Source: Elymus sibiricus (taxonomy: Eukaryota; Streptophyta; Magnoliopsida; Poales; Poaceae). Taken from it: a stretch of 64,000 bases of DNA. How positions within the stretch are numbered: position 1 is the stretch's first letter; every line of letters begins with the position of its first letter. The DNA lies in NCBI GenBank assembly GCA_039707655.1, contig CM077671.1, positions 304,420,509-304,484,508 on the forward strand, read 5' to 3'. Under the pieces are notes generated by a model. That model was not told the DNA's origin, searched no databases, and was given only the letters and a program-made list of their open reading frames with translations. Both the position numbers and the translations under genes were made by a program. Below are positions 1 to 9,697 of this stretch, in pieces.

Positions 1-117
1 ATCGCCCCATTTCAGTACCACTATTTCGGCGGCGATCTCTCTCTCTCTCTCTCACGGCATGCAGAAACAAATCCATAAAAGAAAAGAAAAGAAAAGAAGA
101 AGTCATGCGTCACTCAC
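1..117 (-). other. Intron 1 (partial) of HD-Zip II gene
   Basis: On the minus strand the coding exon reaches a GTGAGT donor at 117-112, and everything left of it is intron that runs off the window. The stretch holds a CT/GA dinucleotide run at 37-53 and an A/G-rich tract at 75-100. The homeodomain and leucine-zipper exons should lie beyond the left edge. Confidence 0.7.
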
Positions 118-352
118 TGCTCTCGGACGGCCACTGGAAGCCGAGGCTGGGCACCGCGGGCAGGAGCGCGAGCCGCATCGTCGGCTCCGGCGAGGAGCCG
201 CACCCCAACGCGAGCCCCCTGCTGGCGGCGACGTCGTGGCCCCTCCTCCCCTCGTCCTCCTCCCTCCGCGCCCCCGGGCCGACGCCGAGCCCAAGAACCA
301 GCTCCCGGCCGGCGTCCGCCATGGCCTCCCCCAAGCTCAGCCCCAGCTCCAT
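118..352 (-). CDS. HD-Zip class II transcription factor, first exon (N-terminal domain)
   Basis: This exon encodes the N-terminus of a class II homeodomain-leucine zipper protein, a nuclear DNA-binding factor family that acts in auxin and shade responses. The ATG is at 352-350 and opens with MELGLSLGEA. The peptide then runs through a second LGLGVG block to a conserved segment ending GFQWPSES. The LxLxL pattern at residues 2-6 matches the EAR-like repressor motif of this class. Reading breaks at a GTGAGT donor at 117, so the exon gives 78 codons plus one base. The grass subgroup containing HOX11, HOX19 and HOX27 starts in a similar way, but I cannot choose a symbol from this exon alone. The homeodomain is not in the window. 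Exon GC content is far above the surrounding repeats. The frame is open upstream of the ATG, but that part has no family resemblance and reaches past the TATA box. Confidence 0.8.
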
Positions 353-780
353 GGGATCAAAGCCAACAAGTGCGAGGGCGGGCGATGATGGTGGGATATG
401 GGACCGTGCAGACGCGCAAGGATTTGGAGGTTTTATAGGGGCGGGGACAGAGACGGGACTCCCCTCGCTCCCTCCTCCATCCGTATGCGCTGTGCTGTGT
501 GTGTGTGTGGGTGAGCTATAATGGCGGGTTTGACCAGCTGACGAGGCCCCCCCCCCCCCCCCCCCCCCCGCCCGCCCGCACGTGACCCGGAGGAAAAGGA
601 GAGGGGCCGGTGTGCGATTCGCGGGTTTGCCGGGGTGGTTCGTGGCAAAAGGTTGATGGCAGGCGGTAATAATTATGTTAATCATTATTGGGGGCTCTAC
701 GTATCTTTCCCCTTTTATAAACAGCACCCGCGATCTTTTCCAGAAAGCTGCCCACGCAGCTGCTGCCTGCACTCCTCTCC
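353..780 (-). promoter_or_regulatory. 5' leader and core promoter of the HD-Zip II gene
   Basis: A TATA box (TATAAAA on the minus strand) lies at 719-713, about 360 bp upstream of the ATG, and predicts transcription start near 685. The leader would be about 330 nt and contains a G23 run. At 667-690 is an A/T-rich block with AATCATTATT-like palindromes that resemble homeodomain-zipper binding sites (CAATNATTG). That would fit the autoregulation known for this class, but the match is imperfect and this is inference. Confidence 0.55.
547..569 (-). repeat. G23 homopolymer with flanking GGGC repeats in the leader
   Basis: Twenty-three consecutive C on the plus strand (G on the transcribed sense strand), continued by CCCGCCCGC. 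On the mRNA sense strand it is a strong G-quadruplex candidate about 195 nt upstream of the start codon. Such a run is also a place where assembly length is unreliable. Confidence 0.8.
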
Positions 781-1425
781 GCCTCTTCTTCTCCGGCTAC
801 ACACCCACAGAGGTTCTTTATGGTGGAATTTATGGGCGTCTCCCCATGCTCGTGTATCCTGGCCCTGGAACTGTGCAGCAGTACGTACGTAGCATGGATT
901 CCTCTGGAGTATACCAAATTGTTGCATGATGGGGCAAGAGTTTTGTTGGCGTGGTTAGGGTAACAGTTTTGTTACTTGTATGGTGTGGTGGCAAGAATGA
1001 TGAATGCAAGAGAGAAGCAAGATGTTTTTTCAACGAAACGGGCGAAATGATTGAACATGCAGTACGTGGTAGTACTAGATAGAATTGTGTGTGTTTCTAT
1101 GATCTCTCTTTTCTCCTTGGCATGCATGGAAGTTCATGATGGTAATTGGAACCCATGATAATTGCATGGAATGGAATGAGATCTGTGTATACCAAAGAAA
1201 GAAGGAAAGAAAGAAACATGACCATACCCATCATGCGTGTGTGAGGAGCAGATGGGCAGTAGCTAGCTCCAGGCCAGGAGCTGCGACGGGGGAGATCGGT
1301 CGAGCCGATCCGTGCCGTGGGGAATGTAGCAGCAACTCTTTTCTTTCTTCCTTCCTGTGCATTGCATTGCATGCAGATGAGGCATGATTACGGCCATCAA
1401 TTCCTCATCCACCGCCATGCCCATG

Positions 1426-1453
1426 CATCATCATCGCCATCATCATCATCATG
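1426..1453. repeat. (CAT)n trinucleotide microsatellite
   Basis: An interrupted CAT/ATC run with one GC interruption, lying upstream of the HD-Zip gene. Confidence 0.8.
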
Positions 1454-1705
1454 CCTGTGTGGAGTATGGCTTAGCTACCTGCGTGATAGTATTAAGCAAT
1501 CCTGTTGATGTGTACAACGGGGACAAGCCGCTGGGGCCGTTCGCTCGCCGCAATCATGGGGCAGGGCATCCATCATGCCTGCTGCATACGGCCACCCCAG
1601 CGAGCAGCGGCGGCTCGGCTCGCGGCCGGTCGATCGACCTGCTGGCTGCTGCCGATGGCGATCATCATGGTGGTGGCCTGCCCCTGCCGTTGGGCGATGC
1701 AAGTG

Positions 1706-1730
1706 TGATGGATGGATGGATGGACGGATG
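1706..1730. repeat. (GATG)n tetranucleotide microsatellite
   Basis: About five consecutive GATG/GGAT units with one substitution. A shorter relative (ATGGATGGATGG) occurs again at 1925-1935. Confidence 0.75.
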
Positions 1731-2469
1731 GGAGCTGCAGGCGCATCAGGACGCAATCATGCGTGTTTGTACGCATAGTACCCGGGGGCGGGGCAGGGCC
1801 GGCCGGGGGACGGAGGGGTTCCTTTCACCGCAAAAGTAACCCCTCCGGTTTTCTACAAGTGTGCAAAGTGTGAATCATGCATGCGTTGCGATGCATGGCC
1901 GCGTAAAGGTCAAAAGGGCTCCGATGGATGGATGGGCAGGGGCAGCACTAATCTCCCTCCTTTCTCGCGCGTGTGATTGACCCACAAAAACCAAAGTTCT
2001 ACTAGAAATTAAAAACATGCTACTACTCGTTGTCATGTCACGGTTTCTTAACTGTTGTTAGCACTTGCATTTTATGGGATGGGAATGTGAGGATCAGTGC
2101 AACTCGGTTAGATAAGTCCCCAAGGGAAATTGTGTAGGGCATATGTTTGATTTATTTTTATTTTATCGATGCTTATATGGTGGAGTGCTTCCAAAGGAAA
2201 GGATGCATTTGTTGTTGTTACTTGCATTGATTGGTTGGAGTCATGAGTAGCATGGTCTAATCATGGGGAAAACCTTCAAAAGCCATGGATGACGTGATGC
2301 AAAATAAAGTGTCTAGCTTCATTGATTTGTTCTTGAGATGCCGTGAATCCAATGCGCCAATGCTTGTGTTTACACATATGATCACTAGAAGATTTTCGGT
2401 AACGTACATATGAGCTCATCATGCACCGGGATTTGGTAGCTCCTGTGTTTTATTTCACTTTCGAAGGCG

Positions 2470-3120
2470 GGTGACGATCCTGGTAAATTCAGCCGTGATA
2501 ATCAGATGGGTGAACTAGCTCATGAAACCGGATAAGCGAGAATGGAACACTGAGTCGGTTCAGTTAATTCTCCACACCTTTGATGCCGAGGAAATTTGCA
2601 GAGTAAAAATTCCATTTAATGAAGAGGGGGATTGTGTGGCGTGGCACTAACGAGCAATCTAGTATTTTCAGAGTTAGAAGTGCCTAAAATTTGACGGATG
2701 CAATTCAAAGGAAATCAACTGAGGCAACATCCAGCTCTGTGAGAGATGCAGGCGACCGGAGCATTTGGGATATTATATGGAAAACAAACATCCCGGGAAA
2801 AAATATCTTTGGTTGGTGAGTGGCGACCCAGTCCTGGCAACAAAGTATTACACTTTCAGAAGCACTATAGTGAAAGGCGATGTTTGTGAGACTTGCGGGA
2901 CGACAGGGAGGATGAGCACCGCGCAGTCATCTCATGTTCATGTACCAGGAGTAGCGTATTGAGATATGCTGGGAACTACCCAAGGAAGAGACTTTCATTC
3001 ACAGGAAAGGATTAGCTGCAATTGTTGTTGGGGTGGCAAACTGAGGATGTCAGGAATTAAATCTTCATGCTACTATGGTAGCCATGGCACCTAAGGAATA
3101 ATGTAGTGCATGACGATGAA
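2470..3120 (+). pseudogene. L1-type LINE remnant (end of RT region plus zf-RVT domain)
   Basis: This is the 3' coding part of a non-LTR retrotransposon. At 2500-2645 one frame reads VNELMKPDKREWNTES and later GDCVAWH, the linker that precedes the zinc-binding domain in plant L1 elements. At 2660-2700 FRVRSA is followed by a stop where the family has tyrosine. At 2755-2960 comes the zf-RVT pattern: IWDIIWKTNIPGK, a hydrophobic stretch, then CETCG, after which the frame shifts to reach EDEHRAVISC. Near 3075-3115 a further relic reads PWHLRNNVVHDD. At least two frameshifts and several stops show it is long dead. Endonuclease and the catalytic RT motifs are absent. No poly(A) tail or target duplication was found. 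Confidence 0.7.
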
Positions 3121-3740
3121 AGAGATACGGTCTCGGGATCGGTGCGCTTCCTCCTCAGATATGAAGAGGAGGTAAAGGAAGCGCTGCGACTTCATTAAAT
3201 AGATACAACAATAGCTACAAAAGTCATCGGTGAAAGTTACATAGTAGAAATATCCACCACGCCCTGATGTGCTCGCTGGACCACATACATCACTATGTAT
3301 TATCTTCAACCTCACTTGCCCGTTCAGGATGACATGTGAACAACATCTAAGTCATTTTACCCATTAGACAAGCTTCACATGTCTCAAACGACTCAAAGTC
3401 AAGTGACGACGGAACTCTATCTGAATGAAGTATTTGCATGTGTTTCATTCCAATATGACCAAGTCGGCAGTGCCACATGTTAGTGGTATTCTCACCAGTC
3501 TTCTTAAGACAATGACCATTAATGTTATAGACCACATTCTCACTCTCAAATTTTAAAACGAATAGACCACCAATAATTGGTCCAAATCCATAAAACATAT
3601 CCTTACAACAAATTGAACAATAATTGTTCTCAGACTTATAAGGATAACCATCACATATCACACATGATCTAGAGATAATGTTTCAACACAACTTCAGAAC
3701 GAATAACACTTGTAAAATTCTAAGATAACCCTGAAGAGAG
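3121..3740 (-). pseudogene. Ty1/copia pol fragment (GAG-pre-integrase and integrase core start)
   Basis: On the minus strand, 3661-3347 encodes a GAG-pre-integrase domain: MWHCRLGHIGMKHM followed by the CEAC of the integrase zinc finger and the conserved LMGKMT. After a break, 3315-3180 continues with the integrase core, IIHSDVCGP then YVTFTDDF and YLMK. The two D residues correspond to the first catalytic aspartate and the conserved TDD block. It is a truncated, frame-broken scrap with no RT, RNase H or LTRs next to it. It points opposite to the LINE remnant on its left and the gypsy element on its right. Confidence 0.8.
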
Positions 3741-3790
3741 ACTTAAAGACATGACGTCTGACGATGTCATGGATTAGTGGGTGTTAATCA

Positions 3791-4227
3791 TGTCAGGGCC
3801 CCGAGCATGGGCTGGGTTGAGGACCCCAAGATAACCAACAAGTGGGCCACATTTGCCATGCCATATGGCGTAGTCAAGATGGAATCTTTTGAAGGCTTGG
3901 CGCATACTTCAAGACACGTTTAAATCATCGACATGTTTATCCCTTGGTTTAGCTGACCTACATGTAACCCTTGGTACCCCCGATGCCTATATAAGCCGAG
4001 GGTTTTAGACCGTAGGGTTTGAGACATTGACAAATGATCTCGAGGTAGATCATCATGTACTGTGTACCCCATACACAATCAATACAATGAAAGCAGAACG
4101 TAGGGTTTACATCTTCGAGAGGGCCTGAACCTGGGTAAAACATTATGTCCCTCTTTGTCCTATTACCATCTAGCCAATATCACCAACTCGGGACCCCTAC
4201 CCGAGATCCGCCGGATTCAACACCAAT
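3791..4227 (+). repeat. 5' LTR of the Tat-type gypsy element
   Basis: It begins TGTCAGGGCCCCGA, contains a TATA box (CTATATAAG) near 3986, and ends before the presumed primer-binding region at about 4228. There is no second copy in the window, so both ends are estimates, the right one within about 20 bp. Whether 3741-3790 belongs to the copia scrap or is unrelated is unclear. Confidence 0.55.
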
Positions 4228-5684
4228 ATTGGTGGCCCACACAGGTCCCGATGTGTGATCAAAGCGGCTCAATGGTATCATCATTCAATGATCAGATCGG
4301 CTCCGTTGTGGTTTCCGTGCCGGAGAGCCTAAACCTTGGGTCAACCAAAACGACAGAGAAAACTGGAGCTCCAACCCTTCACCGGGACATCGATCTCGAC
4401 GACCTAAATCTTGTGGATGCACCCCCTGCCATGACATTAGATCTGGACAAGGAGCCATAGAGGATCGTCGCCAAAGCATCGGTTTCACACCAACTGTGGG
4501 GTGGAAATTGCGCTTCACCAGACCAAGCCTGGAACTCGGATCCAATGACTTACAACAAACGGCCAGGCGAGCCATGCTACACGAGGGATCCCGAGGACCG
4601 TACTGGACCAACCTCAGGAAAGCTCATCGGGGAAGTCGATGTTAGATTGGTTTGGAATAAAATTTAGTCTCTCACCCACCCCCATGCTGCCTACTGGCTC
4701 GATAATTCCGAGGCAACCGACATCTGGGACCTAGCTCTCGTCGTACAATAAACAAAAGAAACGATCTGGCAGTTCTAGATGCGATTCTTATTCATAAAGA
4801 ACAAAACCCCAAATTGCCTAGACGGGGAGGCCTTAGCGGAATTCTAACACAACTGTCATGACGAGGGAGTTATAAAAATCATGGCTCGGAAAAGCCTTAG
4901 AACATTCGCCGAGTTGTCTATATAGGAACAAGGTACTACATTATGGAGGATGTCTGGTTGGCGAGTCAAAGGCACCAAAACCCAAGTCAGGACCAACCCG
5001 AGCCATACGAAGAAGGCAGACGCTCGCGTCGTAACCGATGCCCGAGGCACTCCAGTACCGATAGACGAGACGATCAGCCGTCGCGAAAGAGAACACAACC
5101 AGCCAAGGGACCCAAATCGACGCTAGATGCGATATTGGATGAACCATGCACAATTCACTCCGTCTCCTCGAACAAACTGCCAACACGCTGGCTTCGAACA
5201 TGTTGGATCATCACGCAAGTAGCAAGGGGAGGAGTGGATCTCCTCGATAACCTCGATGTACCAAGGAGCCGAGGTATTACACCAAAATAGATCAGGCGGC
5301 CGTTTGAAGACGAAGAGATCCTAATTATATATGAGGCTCTCCCCTCGAGAAATTAGCAAAAAGGAACTCTTCAAGAGATCTGCCACGTTGACCATGTAGT
5401 TACCTCGGATAACAGATGGTCAGACATGACGATCACCTTTGGTCTTGAGGACAAATCGATAGGAGTCAATAGCCAAGAAGTTGCGTCCCTCGTTCTTTGC
5501 CCTATCATTGTTGACTATCGACTGAACAACGTCCTGATGGACGGCGGCAGCAGCTTAACCTCATCTATGAGGATACTTTGATAAAAATGCGTTTTGACAG
5601 ATCATGCATCAAACAAAGTCGAACTACCTTTAAAGGATAGTCCTACGAAAAGAAACGCGGTGCACCGGCAAGGTCACGCTAGAC
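4228..5684 (+). pseudogene. Leader and gag region of the Tat-type element, broken
   Basis: Short open stretches at 4155-4460 and 4943-5290 fall where gag should lie. The second is rich in charged residues and reads like the basic linker after the gag core. No intact capsid motif or zinc knuckle is readable. I assign it by position between LTR and protease, not by motif. Confidence 0.4.
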
Positions 5685-6035
5685 ATGGTATTAGGAACAT
5701 CCGGCAATTATCGGGTGGAGGAGTTAATCTTCGATGTCGTGCCTTTCCGAAGCTGCTACCACGCGCTCCTTGGACGACCCTCATTTTCCAAATTTCACGC
5801 AATGCCCCATTACGCTCACGTGAAGCTGAAAATGCCAGGTCCTAACAACGTGGTCACAGTAAACAGCAACGCGGATCAAGCACTCAAAGCCGAGGACAAA
5901 AAACAGCATTGGCCCTGGAGGCAGAATCCGAGGCCCTCACGGCAAAAGAGTTATCAGCACTACATGCAATGGTCAATAAAGAAGATGTCATCGTTGACAA
6001 GCGGTCCAAATCAACGTCATTCAAACCAGCGATGA
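5685..6035 (+). pseudogene. Tat-type protease-region remnant
   Basis: The frame at 5685-5860 reads VVPFRSCYHALLGRPSF followed by HAMPHYAHVKLKMPGP. This is the conserved C-terminal half of the protease region in Tat-type gypsy elements of grasses; ALLGRP corresponds to the ILGRDFL-like flap-distal motif. The catalytic DSGA/DGGS part probably lies near 5535-5550, where a plus frame reads MDGGSS-like sequence, separated by stops. The remainder to 6035 is linker-like and broken. Confidence 0.6.
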
Positions 6036-6281
6036 GATTGTAAAATTTCAAGTCCACCCTGAGGATGCATCCAAGATAGCCTTCATTGGAAGTTAGTTGG
6101 ACGCATCGCTAGATGAAGCATTACGCGATTTCCTATGGGAAAATTGGGATATCTTTGCATGACACCCATCTGATATGCCACGAATCCAAGAGACATTGCG
6201 GAGCACACTCTCAATATCATTGAGGGATCAAAGTCGATTAAACATACGCTGTGGAGATTCTCGGGACCGAACAACTAGGCT

Positions 6282-6910
6282 ATGCGAGAAAAACCGACCA
6301 AGTTACTAGAGGCTAGATTCATCCGAGAGATCGAGCATCCGGATTGGTTGGCAACCCTGATCATGGTACCAAAGAAGGATAAATCCTGGCGCATGTGCGT
6401 CGATTTCAAAGACGTAAACAAGGCTTTCCCCAAGTACCCCTTCCCACTAACACGAATTGATCAAATTGTTGATGCCACAGGAGAACACGATCTGTTAAGT
6501 GTCCTCGGTGCCTAATCGAGATTTCACCAGATAGGGATGAAGGAGTTCGACCAAGCGGACACTGCATTCATAACTCCGTACGGACCATTTTGATTTAACA
6601 CAATGCCCTTTGGGCTACAAAATATTGGCGGAATCTACCAATGCATGATACAGATATGTTTGCAGCCATAGATCCGCAAAACAGCCAAGGCCTATGTAGA
6701 CGACGTGGTTGTCAAAACCAGGTAGTCTAACACACTCATTGATGATCTACGGGAGACATTCAAAAACCACTGAGCATACAACATCAAGCTCAATCCGAAA
6801 AAATGCGTCTTTGGCCTCCCATCTAGCAAGCTTCTTGGCTTCATCGTATCACATAGAGGAATTGAGGCAAACCCCGATAAGATCAAGGCGTTGGCATGGT
6901 TAGAAGTGCC
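6282..6910 (+). pseudogene. Reverse transcriptase of the Tat-type element, broken
   Basis: The frame at 6282-6515 carries FIREIEHPDWLATLIMVPKK and then WRMCVDFKDVNKAFPKYPFP, the classic first RT blocks of plant gypsy elements. After a stop, relics of ITPYGPF, FNTMPFGLQN, AYVDDVVVKT and LNPKKCVFGL follow in shifting frames at 6560-6830. The YVDD catalytic block is therefore still visible near 6695, but the domain has at least four stops. Confidence 0.8.
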
Positions 6911-7470
6911 GACGGAGTTAAAACAGTTCGAGAGACCGGCGGGGAATGTAGCCTCCCTAAGACGATTTATCTCAGATCTCGGCGAAAAGGCTCTCTTGCT
7001 ATACAAATTGCTTAGGGAGACCAAGAACTTCAAGTGGGCCGGGGAGGCCATCATGACTTTTGAAGAAATCAAGACGCTCCAAGCCACCAATACAATCGTA
7101 GCCGCCCCGCATCCAGTTGAAGCAATGTTCTTGTACATCTTAGCAACCAATCAAGTCATCAGTGCAGTCTTAGTCATTGAGCGTGACATGGTGGTCACAA
7201 ATAAAAGGTACAAAGTCCGATATATTATGTTTCCGAAGTGCTTACCCATGTAAAACAAGGTACCCACACTACCAGAAGATAGCGGCAATCTTCATGGCTT
7301 CTCGGAAACTTAGACACTACTTTCAGGAGTGCTCTATAATCGTGGCTTCAGACGTACCACTGAATGACATTATCAATAACTATGACGCCACCGGAAGAAT
7401 CAAAAAATTGGACTTCGAGTTATTGCCTTTCGAAATAACGTATCGACCTCGACGGGCTATTAAATCCCAG
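6911..7470 (+). pseudogene. Ty3-type RNase H of the Tat-type element, broken
   Basis: Open stretches at 6891-7253 and 7177-7605 show the RT-RNase H linker (LYKLLRETKNFKW), a degraded LYILATNQVISAVLV block, and a later LRHYFQECSIIVASDVPL stretch. These match the first RNase H domain after RT in gypsy pol. A one-base shift separates the two halves near 7240. Confidence 0.65.
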
Positions 7471-7499
7471 GTACTGGCCGAGTGGACGGAGGCCGAGCT

Positions 7500-7925
7500 C
7501 CCTCTAAAGCACGACACCTACTCAAATTGGGTAATTTATTTCGACGAAGCCAAAATTCTAGCCGGAATAGGATCAGGAGTGGTCCTCACTTCACAGGCAA
7601 GCTAAACTATTAAGTATGCACTTCAAATTATGTACACCGACTCCAACAACGCGACGGAATATGAAGCGCTACTGCACGGACCGCGGATGGCCGTCTCCAT
7701 AGGCATCAACGTCTCTAGGTACGAGGTGAATCCAACCTCGCAATTTCCCAAGTCAATGGTGAATTTGACGCAAAGGACCCAAAGATGGCGGCATATCAAA
7801 ATGTCGTCATAAAGTTATCAACTCGATCCGAGGACCTATATTTTTTATCATATCCAGAGAGTCCACAACCAAGCTGCCGACATCCTCGCCATTATAGGTG
7901 TCAAACGGGAGCCAATACCTCATAA
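7500..7925 (+). pseudogene. Additional archaeal-type RNase H domain (Tat lineage marker)
   Basis: The stretch WVIYFDEAKILAGIGSGVVL, then TDSNNATEYEALLHG, then a histidine/alanine relic reading AADILAIIG, matches the second RNase H found only in Tat-lineage plant gypsy elements. The first aspartate (FDEA) and the glutamate (ATEYEAL) survive; a stop and frame changes interrupt the rest. This domain is the main basis for the lineage call. Confidence 0.7.
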
Positions 7926-8129
7926 CACTTTCCTTGAGCGATTGTTTAAACCATCGAGCAAATGGCAAGGCGATGTCGAGAAAAATGCTAAGATAAACAA
8001 ACAATCGGGGCACGAACTAGTCACCCCACCGGCCATAGAGCCAGATGAGGAGATAGTCATGGGTTCCACACTAGAGGAAACCTCTTCAGCCCATGAGATT
8101 ATGGTCGTGATCACACCTTGGATCGAGCC

Positions 8130-8677
8130 AATACTTGCATACTTGCTATGCAAGGAGTTGCCCGAGGACCAAACTGATGCACGATGAATCATTTGACGAT
8201 CAAAAGCGTATAAGGTCCATGAGGGTGAACTATATAAACGCAGTGTCACTGGCGTGCTCCAGCGCTGCATCTCCGAGGAAGAAGGAAAATAACTCTTTGA
8301 AATTCACTCGGGTATGTGCGGTCACCATGCAACATCTCAGATTTGGGGAAGCAAAGTTTTCCGAGCTAAGTTTTATTGGCCCACTGCATGAGGTGACACA
8401 CGAGTCCTCGTAGATGCATGCATCGGTTTTCAACTCTTCGCCAAGCAAAGCCACATGCAAGCTACAACTCTAAGAACCATCTCGATCACCTGGCCATTCG
8501 CGGTCTGGGGGCTAGACATGGTCGGACCACTCCGTGGTGGAAGATACAAGCAGAAATACCTCCTAATCATGGTCGACAAGTTCACAAAATGGATCGAGGC
8601 AAAACGTGTGACGTCGGGTAAGGCCGAGCTAGTGATTAATTTCATCTCTGGTGTAGTACACCATTACGTGGTACCAC
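8130..8677 (+). pseudogene. Integrase 5' half of the Tat-type element, truncated
   Basis: Broken frames show the zinc-binding region (relics of LFEIHSGMCGHHA and FYWPT) and then, at 8455-8676, FAVWGLDMVGPLRGG and MVDKFTKWIEA. The D in GLDMVGP is the first catalytic aspartate. The frame stops after HHYVVP, exactly where GVPxxIITDNG would follow, because the CACTA-like terminus begins at 8678. Confidence 0.75.
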
Positions 8678-9697
8678 CACTGCAAAAAACACTTCTGTGA
8701 TAATTCATGTTTGTCATAGTAGGTCACGTTTTCCATCACGCATGTACATCCATGATGATTCTATGACAAAATCAAGATAGTCATACCCGTGTTGTCGTAG
8801 AAGTGTTCCATGACAATATTCAAAATTATCATCACGGAAGTGTCCACTTCCATGACAATAAATGGCGCGTCATGGAAGTGATTTCATCAAGGGTAACCAA
8901 CACGTGGTAGCCACGATAACTGGTCGTCGTTAAGCTAACAGGTACCTGTTTTGGATCCGATACCCGTAGACAGCGCCGACCAATGAGAATTTTCCATGTG
9001 TAAATTCCCCATTCGCCAGCAGAACCACGTGTCGGCTTTGTATTGCGATAAATGTCATCCATCAAATAGATGCGATGCGCCTATGAAATGTTGACACGCA
9101 ACATGTCCCAACAGTGGCCCCTTTAGGTTATAAGGCAGACCCTGTTGACTTGGTCAAAAGTTAGCGGGTCGGCCCATGGAAAGCATGTTAATGGCATGTC
9201 CTCCTATAGCCCATTTACATCTAGGGTACTCACAGCCCGCTATGGCCTTTTCGAATTCGGCCCAGTAGCATCATGTGGGCCATCCAATATGATTCTAGCC
9301 CGTTGTCACTTTTGGCCCATGTATGGCACGTGATCTCTGTCGGGCCATTTCATGCCATTTGAATCTCTGGGCCCTTTAACGGCCCATAGAGATTCCGGCC
9401 CGTCATGAAGAGTGAATTGCTTTTGACCCCTTAACAACTCATATTCAGTTGGGCCATTTTTAGCATGTGTTATCTTTCGGCCTTCTAAGGGCCCATAAAT
9501 TCCTGGGCTCATTTCCGGCCCTTGATTACTTGTGGTCCGTTACTAGCCTGTTGTCGGTGTATTAAACATGGGCGTTTCATACTCTGACTTATGCACAAAT
9601 AGTGGCAGCGCCCTTGGCGGTAACGGCTTGTCGGGAATGGCTCCTAGCAACACTCAAGAGTTGGTTGCTAAAACCATCAAGAAGACCTCCGGGCGGG

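Larger units (their letters stand above)
781..2469. other. Upstream sequence of the HD-Zip gene, no gene seen
   Basis: I find no convincing reading frame here. The stretch to about 1960 is rich in CATGCATG-type motifs, short pyrimidine runs and microsatellites, as is common in grass promoter-distal DNA. From about 2000 it becomes A/T-richer and loses these features. No TIR, LTR or coding remnant was recognised between 1960 and 2469. Confidence 0.5.
3791..8677 (+). mobile_element. Degenerate Ty3/gypsy element, Tat lineage, 3' end cut off
   Basis: The order LTR, gag region, protease, RT, RNase H, a second RNase H and integrase can be followed over 4.9 kb, although every domain is broken by stops and indels. 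The additional archaeal-type RNase H between the normal RNase H and integrase marks the Tat lineage. The LTR starts TGTCAGGGCCCCGAG. The integrase core stops at 8677, where a CACTA-like terminus begins. The remainder and the 3' LTR are not in the window, presumably beyond the right edge. Confidence 0.75.

Noticed and set aside
59..388. Plus-strand GC-rich open frames over the HD-Zip exon
   Set aside because: They are antisense shadows of the coding exon; only the minus strand shows a known motif and a splice donor.
110..772. Extended minus-strand frame of 220 codons for the HD-Zip exon
   Set aside because: The part upstream of 352 has no family resemblance, starts at a non-ATG codon and reaches past the TATA box. 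The ATG at 352 opens the conserved MELGLSLG.
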